Translations under genes and position numbers: made by a program
DNA from: Lasiosphaeris hirsuta
Taxonomy: Eukaryota; Ascomycota; Sordariomycetes; Sordariales; Lasiosphaeriaceae
DNA: 64,000 nucleotides
NCBI GenBank assembly: GCA_030549175.1
Contig: JAUKUA010000003.1
Location: 4,030,001-4,094,000, forward strand
Direction of reading: 5' to 3'
Notes under the pieces: model-generated
Databases searched by the model: none
Seen by the model: the letters and a program-made list of their open reading frames with translations, nothing else
What the model was told of the DNA's origin: nothing
Part shown: piece by piece, positions 11,901 to 22,965 of the stretch
Layout of the letters: each line of letters begins with the position of its first letter
Position numbering within the stretch: position 1 is the first letter of the stretch

Positions 11901-14900
11901 AGCAGCCTGTAGACTTCAGCCGCGTCGTTGATGAGGCAATCCAACTATCCATCCGAAAATGGCACCAACTCCCAAGGCGGCTCACTGCAGCTCACGTCCC
12001 AATTCTTCAGAACTTCCAGCAGCTTGTCGAGCTTCACGATGCTAGTGTCATCTGCCAAAGTCTTGCTAGCACAACTCAGAACAATCTTGATGTCAAGTCC
12101 GGAGAGCTTAAGCTGCTTCTAGGGGCCTGGCGAGATAGACTTCCCAACACCTGGGACGACATCGTCGCTTGGCAAGACTTGGTCACCTGGCGACAGCACA
12201 TTTTCGGTCTTATCAACGGGACATATCTTCAATTGATACCCCCGCAAGCGCAAGGGCAAAGCGCCCCGGGCGGCGCCTCGTTTGCCTACAGAGGCTACCA
12301 CGAAACGGCCTGGATCATTAACAGATTTGCCCATGTGGCTCGAAAGCATAATCTTCCCGAGGTCTGCATCAGCCAACTGAGCCGTATCTATACGCTCCCC
12401 AACATCGAGATCCAGGAAGCATTCCTCAAGCTACGAGAGCAGGCCAAGTGCCATTATCAAAATCCAGATGAACTTGGAAGCGGTCTAGATGTCATCAACA
12501 ATACCAACCTCAACTATTTCAGCTCGAACCAGAAAGCCGAGTTCTACACGCTCAAGGGCATGTTCTTGGAGAAGCTCAAGACGAAGGAGGAGGCCGACAG
12601 CGCTTATGGCACGGCACTTTACTTTGACATTGGGGCTGCCAAAGCCTGGGCCGAATGGGGCTATTTCAACGACAGGAAATTCAAGGAGGACCCAGCAGAT
12701 ATTGCGTCGGCTAGGCAAGCCCTCACCAGTTACCTTCAAGCCGCAGTAAGCTACAAGAATCACAAAGCGAGGAAACTATTCGCCCGGATACTGTGGCTCT
12801 TGAGCTTGGATGATGCAAATGGCACTATTGCATCAGGATTCGATGACTTCAAGGGTGACATGCCCATCTGGTACTGGATCACATACATCCCTCAGCTCCT
12901 TACTGGCCTATCGCACAAGGAAGCCCCAAGGGTGCAGACAATCCTACTCAAGATCGCGAAAATGTATCCTCAGGCACTTTACTTCCTGCTCAGGACCAAC
13001 AGGGAGGACATGCTCGTGATAAAAAAGAACCAGGAGGCTAAAAACCGAAACAAAGCTCAGGGTGCCCCCGGCAGGGCAAACAGCTCGCCACAACAGACAA
13101 AACAAGAAGGCGGCGCTGCAAAGGCGGATACATCCGGAGGTTCTAGGCCACCGACTGCCAACGGCGACGCCAAAACTGACGTCAAGGCTGAATCGGGCGA
13201 GTCGGCAGCTAACGGCGGTGGTCCGGGCGATCAGCAGACAGGGGCCGCGCAGAAGAAGCCACCGTGGGAACTCACAGAGGAGATCATGAGCGCCCTGAAG
13301 ACCGCCTTTCCTCTGCTGGCACTTTCCATGGAGACTATGGTTGATCAAATCCAGAAGCATTTCAAATGCCCGCCAGATGAAGATGCCTACCGGCTCATTG
13401 TTGCACTCCTGAACGACGGGTTAGCTTATGTCAGCCGCATGCCGACCTCTTACGCGAAGGACGTCAAGCTGCCATCGGCCACGGAGACTAACATCACCCG
13501 CTTTGCTGAGACTATCTTGCCCGCGCACATACGGGGCACGTTTGAAGCCGATTTCGTTAAGGTGAAGCCCACAATGTTTGAGTACATTCACAAACTCCGG
13601 AAATGGCGTGATAAGTTTGAAGAGAAGCTAGATCGGCGACCCTCACACATGCCTCTCGAAGGATACGCTCATTACTCACCACATCTCAGTGAGTTCCGTT
13701 ACCAAAAGTTTGACGACGTTGAGATCCCAGGCCAGTACCTGCAACACAGAGACAAGAATCAGGACTTTATCCGAATCGAGAGGTTCCTGCCAAATGTTGA
13801 TCTTGTCCGTGGCATCGGCGTATCGCACCGCCGCCTCAAGATTCGCGGCCACGATGGCAGTGTGCACTCATTTGCCGTTCAGCACCCTGCAGCTAGGAAT
13901 TGCCGGAGGGAAGAGCGTATATTGCAGCTCTTCAGACAACTCAACCAAACGCTGAGTAGTAAGAAAGAGAGTCGCCGGCGAGATCTACAGTTCACTCTGC
14001 CGCTAATGGTGCCGCTTGCTCCGCATATTAGGATTGTGCAGGAAGACTCTTCGCACATCACGCTCCAGGGCATTTACGAGGACCACTGCCGGCGGAACGG
14101 AATGTCCAAGGATGAGCCGGTGTTGTTTACAATGGAAAAGTTGCGAGGGCTGGTAGAGAACAAGGGACCGGTAAGTGGCGAGCTGCCAGCCTCTCTCCGC
14201 CAAGGGCAACTTGCTGACGATGATGTGCAGAAACCGCCTGACCATGCCGTGACGGCCCGTCTTGAGGTTCTTAGAGCCATCCAAGAGAAGTGGGTGGATC
14301 ACACAGTTGTGCTTCAGTACTTCCAGGCAGCATTCCCCGATTTCGCCGAGTTCTGGCTATTCCGACGGCGGTTCTCTTATCAGCTCGCGGCTTTGACGTT
14401 CATGACGTACATTCTCCACATCGACAAGCGATATCCGCACAAGATCAATATTGCTCGGGGATCGGGCAACATTTGGGGCTCAGAACTCGTAGCATTTATA
14501 GCGCCCAACCGACCTTTCTTCAATAATCAGGAGCCTGTCCCGTTCCGACTGACGCCTAATCTCCAAACACTAATGGGGCCGTTGGCGACAGAGGGCATCT
14601 TCAGCTGCTCGATCATGGCGATTGCCCGTTGTCTGACGGAACCCGAGTTCCAATTGGAGCATGCACTCACCTTGTTTGTGCGCGACGAGATGATGTTTTG
14701 GTTCACGAATAATCACCGGACAGGAACGCTATCGGAGAATCAGCTGCGCGATGCGGTCCAAGCCAACAACGAGATGGTGGTCAAGAAGGCGGTTTCGCTC
14801 GCACAGGCACCAGTGGGCAACCTGCCAGCACATCAGACGGTGATCGATCTCATTGCCAAGGCTGTCAACCCCATGAACTTGGCGCTTTGCGATGCCTTGT

Positions 14901-14917
14901 GGATGCCATACCTGTAG
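2991..14917 (+). CDS. tra1: Tra1, PIKK-family pseudokinase scaffold of SAGA and NuA4
   Basis: Tra1 binds transcription activators and recruits the SAGA and NuA4 histone acetyltransferase complexes in the nucleus. My model has four exons: 2991-3002 (MAPK), 3175-3244, 3342-14170 and 14231-14917, encoding 3865 residues, the usual Tra1 size. The first two exons are short, and the joined start reads [16 protein letters not shown] before running into [16 protein letters not shown]-like helical repeats fill roughly the first 2,600 residues. A FAT domain follows, then a low-complexity Gln/Gly/Ala/Lys insertion encoded near 13040-13260, then a PI3K-like domain. That domain contains [10 protein letters not shown] but no recognisable kinase DFG loop, as expected for this inactive kinase. 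A FATC tail ends in LWMPYL at the stop. The third intron (60 bp) keeps the frame open. Confidence is very high for identity, lower for the exact N-terminus. Confidence 0.95.
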
Positions 14918-15532
14918 TATGTACGAGTAACCAAACTGGTTTCTTTTTCTTTTTCTTGTCGCCTTGGCCGGGCGGCGTGTGTTTTTGGTGATGGGAATAG
15001 CAAACGATGCGTTGATATTCTTACGTATTGGAAAGGAACTAGGAGGGGCGGCCAGAATGACTATGGGCTGGAGTTCAGGGGGCCGGACTCCTCGGGGACC
15101 AGAAAAATGAAACGGCGCAAGATTGCCAGCAATGAACCAGGGAATCGGGGAATTGGGGAATGCTGGGTGCGCCGGGTGCTCTTAGATGGTTAATACCGGG
15201 TCTGAGGCATGTATTGTAAATGATGGGAAATCTCAGGAATGAATTACGAGGTTTAGTGGTCAGGTGTGTATGTACCTATGCAGTGTAACCGCGGATGTCT
15301 TTGTATTCGCAGCTTCGATTTCCTCAAACCAGCAGAAGGGCCAGAGGTGCCTCCTACTCTCAACATGACTACGATTATGCCCCTCTTCTTGATCGAGGGT
15401 CCCACTTAATATCCTCGGCGCACGTAATTTGCAAGCCACACCCGCCCAACAAGTCTCTCAACTCGACCTTAACCATTACCGAGAACGACCCGAGCAGCAA
15501 GGAAAGGGCCAGTGCTTGCTCAACTTCTCGCA
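14918..15532. other. intergenic: tra1 3' region and Yih1-like promoter
   Basis: No gene is seen. The left part is a T-rich then G-rich downstream region of tra1. The stretch from about 15290 to 15532 is C- and A-rich and reads like a 5' leader. An open frame beginning at 15295 runs into the next gene's region in another frame and is not supported. Confidence 0.45.
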
Positions 15533-16429
15533 ATGTCAGAAGCTCTTGCCGATGAGACCGAGGCCATCAACTCGATTTATGGCGAGGGCACCCTATTTAA
15601 GGCCCCGCAGGATGATGCCATAGCAGCCGATAGCAGTGATGGTGCCATCTACATTCTGAGCCTCCCCGGGGATGGGGCCGAGGAAGACATTGCATCCACC
15701 CGGTCGTCCATCCGTCTGCGATTCTCGCCTGCCTACCCGGACGAGCCGCCGACCGTGCTGGGCACCTATAGCTCCGGAGAGCATAGCAGGCGAGGCGCTG
15801 CGGCAAGGGACCTGGCGCTCTTTCGTGACGCCGTGGGTGAGGTGTATGAGCCCGGGCAGGTCTGCTTGTTTGATGCCATCGAGAAAGTGAAGGAGCTGCT
15901 TGACGCAGCAAATGAAGGGGAGCCCGTCCCCGAGTTGCGGGCGGGCGGCAATGCGTCCGACGGGGAGGAGGCTGGTCGACGTGTGCTTACCCCGGTCCCG
16001 TGTCTGTCCCCGCCGTCCTGGGTGCTGTCGGACCCCGTCGTGGAGCTCAAGTCGACGTTTATTGCGCGCTCGGCGCCTGTGACCTCGCCGGCCCAAGCAG
16101 CCCAGCACGTGCAGCACCTCCTCTCGTCAGACAGGAAGATCCGCAGCGCCACGCACAACATGACAGCTTGGCGTATTCGAGGTCCAAACGGCACTTCGTT
16201 CCAGGATTGCGACGACGACGGCGAAACGGCGGCAGGCGGTAGGCTGCTTCATCTCATGCAGCTCATGGACCTGTGGGACACCATGGTTGTTGTTACGAGA
16301 TGGTACGGAGGTCAGAAACTCGGACCGCGGCGGTTTGCACTCATCAACCAAGCCGCCCGCGATTCCTTTGTCAAGGCCGGCCTGGTCGCGGAGGCTACCG
16401 CTGCCAAAAAGAAGGGGCATGGGAGATGA
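15533..16429 (+). CDS. yih1: Yih1/IMPACT-like protein: RWD domain plus UPF0029 domain
   Basis: Yih1/IMPACT proteins bind the Gcn2 activator Gcn1 through an RWD domain and thereby damp the general amino-acid control response. This intronless gene encodes 298 residues. Residues 1 to about 130 form the RWD domain, with the typical opening EALADETEAINSIYGEG and the FSPAYPDEPP element. Residues from about 175 to 290 form the UPF0029 domain, with DDDGETAAGGRLLHLMQL and then VVVTRWYGGQKLGPRRF, a close match to the family signature. I start at ATG 15533 because the RWD homology begins at once; an in-frame codon at 15512 would add seven residues of no known kind. It is convergent with the CASTOR-like gene, 342 bases away. 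Role in Gcn2 control is inferred from the domain order. Confidence 0.88.
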   Translation: MSEALADETEAINSIYGEGTLFKAPQDDAIAADSSDGAIYILSLPGDGAEEDIASTRSSIRLRFSPAYPDEPPTVLGTYSSGEHSRRGAAARDLALFRDAVGEVYEPGQVCLFDAIEKVKELLDAANEGEPVPELRAGGNASDGEEAGRRVLTPVPCLSPPSWVLSDPVVELKSTFIARSAPVTSPAQAAQHVQHLLSSDRKIRSATHNMTAWRIRGPNGTSFQDCDDDGETAAGGRLLHLMQLMDLWDTMVVVTRWYGGQKLGPRRFALINQAARDSFVKAGLVAEATAAKKKGHGR

Positions 16430-16771
16430 ACACATTTCGCACCGCAACAGTCTTTTGAAAGCTCATAAAACGAACAGATGATGCATTTCGCACTCCGGTA
16501 CAAAGACGGTTGCCTACCCGGCCAGGTATCTAACTAAACGTTGTCTAGAATGACAAGATGAACCGCCCTCACTCAACGCCGTCTCTAAAGGATGAGAAGA
16601 GTACCGCCCTCCGAGCTTTCCGAAATCCGAAATAGAAACAGCCACCGAATTCAACCCAGCATCCCCGGAACCCCCCCCCCCCCAAATACCATTTTGGACT
16701 CCTTAGCCATGGTACCGTTGTCATGGGATTTCACCTTGAAGCCTTTTTCTCATGAGCCTCGACTCAACCCT

Positions 16772-18096
16772 TCACCCCTCCTTGCTCAACAATGCCTTGA
16801 AAATATCCATTGCCTTCAACGACTGCTCGTCAGAGAGAATCACGGCACCAGCGCGGGCTGTTGATAAGTACGACAGCTCGGCGCTCTCCGCCATCTGCAT
16901 TTCTTGCACCAACTTCCCCGCAACGCCAGATACAATGCCCGTAGCCTCGAATGGGAAGTTATCGAGGTCTAAGAAGATGGGTACCAGCGTTCCTTCAGTT
17001 GGGCCCACCAGTGAATCCCCAAACACGTTGAGAAGCAGTTTGTCCAGGAGAAGCGATGGAGGGTCGTCCTGCGCTAGCGTTATTGACAAGAATCTCGGCT
17101 GCGACACAAGCGCCGAGATGATGCTGGTATAGAGCTTTGTGTCGACCGTGTCCACCCAGCTCTTGCGGAAGCCGTTGCCCGTCTGCGCCCGGCTGCCCGT
17201 GGGCCGGTCCGAGTACTCCCGGATGGACGAGCTCTCACGCCCCGAACACTGAATCAAGCGCAGGTCGGCCTCGACGTACGGCACCACGTTCCGCTTCCTG
17301 AGCAGCTCAAACGTCCGGGCTTGCAGCTCCCCGAGGCTTGATGGCGGGGGTGTTGACGGGGGTTCGCTACTTTGGCTCGCGCCTCGGCTGTGCGCCGTTG
17401 ATGGGCCACCCGATTTGAAGGAGGCTTCCTCCTCGGAGAAAACGAAGCCGCGGGCAAGGAGGGCCTTGACAACACTCTGGCGGTCCTTTGTTGGCACAAG
17501 AATGAAATCCGAGTAATAGGTGGTGATGAAGAAGATCGGGATCCCTGCAAGCGCGAGCGGGGAGGTCAAGTCAACGACACGAGAGCCCGCGTCCATGCCA
17601 GCCGAAAAGACGGAAAAGACGGCGTACGAGTTCTTGGACACGGAAACTGTCTTGGAGACGTCCTTGGGCAGCCGCTTGATAATCGGCTCGAAAACGATTT
17701 TAGTCCAGTTGCTGTGGCACACGATTGAGCATTCGATAGGCGTGACGCTGATGTTGAGGAAGCCATGTTGATTGTCCGCCGTCAAGGCCCCAAGTTCGAG
17801 GTCTGGAGATCCCGAGTGGGCGTCCGGCGTCTGGGGTAGAAGGACCTGGAGAATGGGCTGGACAAAGTTTGAGTAGAGGGCTAGGGGGATGTGAATCAGG
17901 CTAAACGTCCCCTCCTAGGTTCCGAGTTAGCCACACGGTCTAAGGCGTTGTTGCCCTTCCTTGGATCATGGGAATTTTAGGCGAGAAGGCCGAGTTGTTT
18001 GAAAGAATTCAAGATGGGTGGGACCGTGGCCCCGTCCCACTCGGATGGTGAATGAAAATGGGTTTGGCTTACGAGAAATGATATTTGGGCGTTCAT
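16772..18096 (-). CDS. CASTOR/GATS-like ACT-domain protein
   Basis: In animals CASTOR proteins bind arginine through paired ACT domains and release an inhibitor of TORC1; fungal homologues are little studied. Two exons on the minus strand, 18096-18073 and 17914-16772, joined by removing a 158-base intron, give 388 residues. The first exon encodes only MNAQISFL; the second continues EGTFSLIHIPLALYSNFVQP. ACT-like elements are VTPIECSIVC (near residue 65), GIPIFFITTYYSDFILVP (near residue 135) and LYTSIISALVSQPRFLSI in the C-terminal half. A Ser/Pro-rich linker of about 35 residues separates the halves. The final segment reads LVPIFLDLDNFPFEATGIVSGVAGKL. Exon 1 is chosen because its sequence and frame join exactly to the ACT fold start. 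Family assignment is by recognition, and ligand binding is not shown. Confidence 0.75.
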
Positions 18097-20812
18097 GGTA
18101 GCGTGGTAGTGGCGACAGAGTCCCCAGAGAAGTGAGAAACTGCCTCGTGGAGCAGCGGCTCAAACGACACAAAACGTCACCCACTTTACTAGCAAGTATT
18201 CGTGTGGGTTTACGTTATTGGGGGGGCACGCCTGCCTCTCGTATGGTTTTTATAAGGCAAGCCAAAGCCAGTCTCTAGAAATGATGTAGTTTCGAGACCC
18301 CCTTTCTTTCCCACATATACCCCTCTCTTTCTATTCGCCTGCTGCGGAGGAGTGACCAGATGTCGCGTTGGAGAAGAAATATGAAAAGAAAAAAGAAAGG
18401 CTTTAGACCCAACAAAGTTTAAACGAGTAGACTGACGAGGGGCAGCTGGAAGCGAAACTATGATTCGATATTGGTTGAGGAGTTGATGATTTGCCCGCCC
18501 AAACAAAAAGAAATATTGCCTGGATGGATATTATGTCCACAAAAGATACCAGGGTGGTCGGTCGGTTGTGTTCTTAGTAGCCAAGCTAACAAATGTAAAG
18601 GTGGCTTGCCACTTTGTTGGAAATGCACCCGAAGGAAAAAGCCGTTACGGCATGGCAGGCGTTCTCGCGAGGGGCGAAAAGGGGGTGGTGGTTGGTGGTT
18701 GGGTCAGGTTTATGCGAGCTGTGGATGTCGGGTAACGGTTACGCAGCCTGTTCCTCTGCTCTCTATCCCTCGCTCTCTCTCTCTCTGAGCGATGCGGAAA
18801 TCAAGATTTCAAGACATGCTGCTGCCAGCGACCCATTGACCCGATGGCCCCGCTATCGCTATCGTCCCGCTAAGGCCCCTATATCAACGTGCAGACGGCT
18901 CGCCGGTCCCGGTCCTGCGTCGGGTCTTTGTTGTGGTATTGGAGCAGGAAGTCGAGAGGGGCGAATAAATCGCGGAAGGAGGGATCTTGATATGTCGGTT
19001 CCGCTTTGCAGCGCTCCGTATACGGGGGCTCTGGGCTCTTGGGTGGAGGGAAGGAGGGGGGCGTGTCACTGCATCAGTGGACAGGCGGGGAGGCGTTATG
19101 GCGGCGGGGGATATATATATAACAGTCTCCTGTGGGTGCAGCTCCCTTTGATGGAGTGATCGGATGATGGCTGTCGCTAGCTCAAGCTAGGCACTAGTGC
19201 GCCGCTATGCATAGACGTTCCAGCCCCAGATCGATCACAGAACTGCTACATCCATGGATAATTTGCCAGCGGCCTCTTGTTCCCTGTGACGTTGGAGGCC
19301 AGCTATGGAAAAGCCATGGAAAAGGGGAGGGAGCAAGGGGACCTCTGAACAAGGCAGGGGGCACTGCCCCGCCAAATGGGACTAGAGGCCTTTGAGCGCT
19401 GCATGCAGGTGGTGGGTGGGGCATGAACGTGGGGGAACTTCACTTTCGATTGGCGTCGTCACCTGCGACAGCTCTCGCGTCTTCTCTATACACCCGATCA
19501 TCGTTCCTCAACCGCGATCCTCTCACTCACCTAGCTTTTTTTCTTTTGAAGAAAAAAAAGGGAGAAAAGAGGAAGCAGAAGCGCTGTGGGTGGCTACTGA
19601 TTCGGTACCAGCGACAAAGCCGACAGCGCGAGGCGGGACGAAGTTCTCATAATGGTGCTTACTTGATGCCGTCGACAGCATAATCCTGGTCTACATCCTC
19701 CTTCTCACCTGTACGATAGCATCAGCTGCTGGCTGCTGGGTGCGACTTAGCTTAGCCAAGCAGCGGCTGTCACACCTGATTCTGGTGTGGAGCATCGGGA
19801 GAAATAGACCAAAGAGGGTTAACCATGGCTTCGCGACGTCTTACTCTTTCCGGAAACCTCAAGGCCGTGTTCCTGTTCCTGGCGATGCAGCAGCAATGCA
19901 GTTGCGATGCAGGCGGCGTTCCCAAGCAATGGCAAGCCTACGAGTTGCAGTAAACACCCCTGTCTCCCGCCGAACCTTACCCGCGCCGTCGCATATTGAT
20001 GTCTACCTACCTACTACCTACTATACTTGCGAAGGCTGGCTTGGAGGCCGCGAGGGGTCAAGACCTGCAGCAGCGGGAAAGCTATACCTCCCAGCTTAAT
20101 GTCTATAAAAAATCCCGCTCCTTACCTATCGGCCGATCCGCTGATCTCCCATCCTGGTAACCGTTCGGCTGTCCAGATCGGTATACCCGGATCACCTCGG
20201 CTGGCGCAGCTTCGCTGGATACTGCCACCTTAGGCCTCGACGGCAACCCCAGGGGTCGGCATTCCTTAGCGGCATAATCGCCAGTACTTGTCCCAAGGCA
20301 TTCTTTGTTGTCATATCAGCTTCGGCATTCTTCGGCACGTCTGATCTTCCGCTACTCAGCGTCATATAATGGAGTGATGGAGTTGGCAAGTTATCCACAG
20401 CTAACCTTGCGCCAGTTGTGACCTGTCAAACCACATGGACGATCCCAACATCAGACTGAAGCGAAGATGCACAATGCATGTTCACACCCGCGTGACACGA
20501 GGTACGGTGTGACAGGAATGAGAGCGCGGGGGCAACTCTCTTCACCTGGCCGCCTTTAAAACCGGTGTGATTGATCGCGATCCTGCTGCTATTCGAGATC
20601 TAATGGGCTTCATTGGATGCCAGCTGCACATGAATCGGGCTCTGCAAGATTCTCGGCCCGAAATGAACTTCATCGACGTCCCAGATGCGCAACCTGAAGC
20701 CGAACCTGGCGCTAAGAACCAAAATCCACATTTCACAGCACGACCCGAGGGCGGGATCCGATCCGACATGGTGCCGACGCTTGACCTTCTGACGTCCTTC
20801 TACGAAGTTGCT
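18097..20812. other. 2.7-kb intergenic region upstream of the CASTOR-like gene
   Basis: No supported gene. The region holds a (CT)7 microsatellite at 18773-18786, a TATATATATA stretch near 19112-19120, and several open frames of 60-180 codons with skewed composition and no known family. It is probably a long promoter of the CASTOR-like gene plus the 3' region of the METTL25-like gene. A non-coding transcript is possible but nothing in the sequence proves it. Confidence 0.4.
18773..18786. repeat. (CT)7 microsatellite
   Basis: Seven uninterrupted CT units inside a longer pyrimidine-rich segment (about 18750-18786) in the intergenic region. Confidence 0.85.
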
Positions 20813-22588
20813 TTATCTCTTGATGCCGACAACCACTAGATTTCGTGGACTCTCCCGATAGTCGAATACCGTCTCCACCCAGGCATCGCGGACAATGTCC
20901 GATTGCTCTTTGAGAAAAAGCCAGCGATCTGTTACGATAAGAGACTCGACGACACAAGCACTGAAAGCCATTAGGGTCCAGACAGCGCTTAGCTCCCTCT
21001 TCCGATATCCGTAGATTTCCTCGTAGCGCTCGATCTCTTCGTCTGTCATATCGCCCATCTTGTCCCTGATCACTTGATTGTACTGACTAAAGTCCGTATT
21101 GGTCGTCAATTTCGTTATGGCCCCTCGCACGTAGGCCTTGAATGAAGTGTAACACTGTTTCCGGAGAGATCCGATGATAACTGGATTGGTGCTCGAATTG
21201 AAAGGACTGTCTCCCTCCCCGGACTCCTCTCCGTGGTGTACCTTCGAGATCACACCTTTGTCGAGAAAGATCTTCTGCAGCACCGCGCGATAGAAGTGGC
21301 GAGTGAAGAAGGCATCACTTTCCTTCTGCACCCAGTTGTATGGCGCCTGGCATGCCATCATCCTGGCAGTTATGTTCAAGCGGATACCATGCTGGTTGTA
21401 GGTCGAAAGACGCTCACTCATAGGAAACCCCTGCGGATCACGTCTCTCGGACTCCCTGGTAACCCGTGCATTGATCGGCTGCAGGCTTGGTCGGCAAAAT
21501 GGCACCTTGTATGTCGCCGGCCCCAGCTTTTCTGTGAGAAGGTTATAGCAACAACCGACGATGGCAACTGCCTGGATACATGGGTTCAGGACTAGTGAAC
21601 GGATGCCGAAATGAGACAAGTTGCCACACGAGTGGATTGAAACGGCCATCATTCGAAGGTCTTTCGGCTCGGCTGCGGTTTGATAATCCTCGTATCCTCG
21701 CAGCTGCGAGATGACACCCGAAAGGTCGGCATGTTCCAGGCGGCCAGCGACGTACTCGATGCAACCTTTTCCATCCTCGTCAGCATAGGTGGCTTGCAGG
21801 TCCTTTCTAGATCTGAGATCAATGGTAGCGATCTCGCTGTCTGCTACACCGAGGTCCTTTGCGGCACGCTTCAGGGCTTCCTCATCGTTGTGCTGTGACG
21901 GATCTAGTGTTTCGATGATGCGGGTGTAAAGCTTTTTGTTGCGTATACGCTTCTCTCTCTCGGCCAAGCCTGACAGGATGTCAAGATCTTTGGCCCCCGC
22001 CATGTTGGCCTCCTTGCTCTCCACGGCAACAATGTGCTTGTTGAAAGGTGGGCTGGCCAGCGTCCGCCCTAGGTAGTTCTGGCCACTCCCAAAATCTACA
22101 AAGTGAGTCAACTTGTTGCCGGAGACCTGTGCGATTTCCCTGGAGAGCTTTTCGATGTACTCGGAAAAATGGGTAACTTCATGGACCTTCTTGATATTCA
22201 TGCCTAAAGCCACGGACCTAGGAAGGGTAGGCATTTCCGACCTGCTAGGCTCAAAGGACCGCTGGAGGGAAAGTCTTCTGATGTCCTTGACATACTGAAG
22301 CAAAGTATCGGGAGGCGCACCACCATGTGCAACGGCCGAGTCCAGATCATCTCGCATCAAGAGATCTAGCAGTTGCATTGGCTCGCATTCCAAGAGGAAC
22401 TTCTGCCATTCTGAAGGCACAGCGGAGACGAAAAGACCCGGCTCGATGGTGAAGAAATCAAGAATGTGAACACCACCGCAGAGAAACTGGAAAAGCTCTG
22501 AATTCGCCGCAAAACTGAGCAAGTCTTCGACATACTCTTCTGCAGAGGAGAAGCCCTCGGAATAGGGAAGCGGTCTCTCTGACCGCAT
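20813..22588 (-). CDS. METTL25/RRNAD1-like SAM-dependent methyltransferase
   Basis: The protein has 591 residues when started at ATG 22588; an upstream in-frame ATG at 22699 would add 37 hydrophobic residues unlike the family and is not preferred. The SAM-binding motif I is HFVDFGSGQNYLG at about residues 162-174, followed by the charged VAVESKEAN strand. Further family blocks are AVSIHSCGNLSHFGIR, AIVGCCYNLLTEK and, near the C-terminus, ETVFDYRESPRNLVVVGIKR. The N-terminal 150 residues are helical, as in the METTL25/RRNAD1 group. METTL25-type enzymes are reported protein or RNA methyltransferases, and the substrate of this fungal member is unknown. The gene is divergent from the mitochondrial S13 gene with 377 bases between the two start codons, suggesting a shared promoter. 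Confidence 0.82.
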   Translation of the reverse strand: MRSERPLPYSEGFSSAEEYVEDLLSFAANSELFQFLCGGVHILDFFTIEPGLFVSAVPSEWQKFLLECEPMQLLDLLMRDDLDSAVAHGGAPPDTLLQYVKDIRRLSLQRSFEPSRSEMPTLPRSVALGMNIKKVHEVTHFSEYIEKLSREIAQVSGNKLTHFVDFGSGQNYLGRTLASPPFNKHIVAVESKEANMAGAKDLDILSGLAEREKRIRNKKLYTRIIETLDPSQHNDEEALKRAAKDLGVADSEIATIDLRSRKDLQATYADEDGKGCIEYVAGRLEHADLSGVISQLRGYEDYQTAAEPKDLRMMAVSIHSCGNLSHFGIRSLVLNPCIQAVAIVGCCYNLLTEKLGPATYKVPFCRPSLQPINARVTRESERRDPQGFPMSERLSTYNQHGIRLNITARMMACQAPYNWVQKESDAFFTRHFYRAVLQKIFLDKGVISKVHHGEESGEGDSPFNSSTNPVIIGSLRKQCYTSFKAYVRGAITKLTTNTDFSQYNQVIRDKMGDMTDEEIERYEEIYGYRKRELSAVWTLMAFSACVVESLIVTDRWLFLKEQSDIVRDAWVETVFDYRESPRNLVVVGIKR

Positions 22589-22965
22589 TGCGAACGGGCA
22601 GGGGAGATGACGTGAAGCTGATGTCAACTGACGGTCTGTGTGGGTTTCAAGTAATATGTAAATAGTAACTAGTGGCAAGTAAATTCTTAGTATTCGCACC
22701 CTTGCAAAGTTTGGGCGTCAGGTCCCAAGTTGACAGGTTGAGCAAAGCTGCCGACGGCTTGTCAACCTGCCTGTGCCAGCTGCCAGCTGCCACCGAACTT
22801 CAAACCAACCGGGCTTTCATCGGTAAAACAACATGGTGCCAAGCCTTGAACCTCGGATTCCGTTCAATCAATGCTGTCGCGACCCTGAGCATTTCCAGGT
22901 ACGTCGCGAGAACGCAAGCTACGCTCTTGGCCGCAAGGTGCAGACTACCACCCAAGACCGACAAG
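22589..22965. promoter_or_regulatory. divergent intergenic region between METTL25-like and mitochondrial S13 genes
   Basis: The two genes are transcribed away from each other from this 377-base segment, so it must hold both promoters. I see no TATA box of note. Two copies of a GCCAGCTGCCAGCTGCC-type element lie at about 22776-22792. Assignment as a bidirectional promoter is inferred from the geometry only. Confidence 0.5.

Noticed and set aside
15593..16117. Minus-strand frames opposite the Yih1-like gene
   Set aside because: They are antisense shadows of a strongly conserved coding sequence.
18614..19159. 181-codon plus-strand frame upstream of the CASTOR-like gene
   Set aside because: Contains the CT microsatellite and low-complexity sequence, no known domain.
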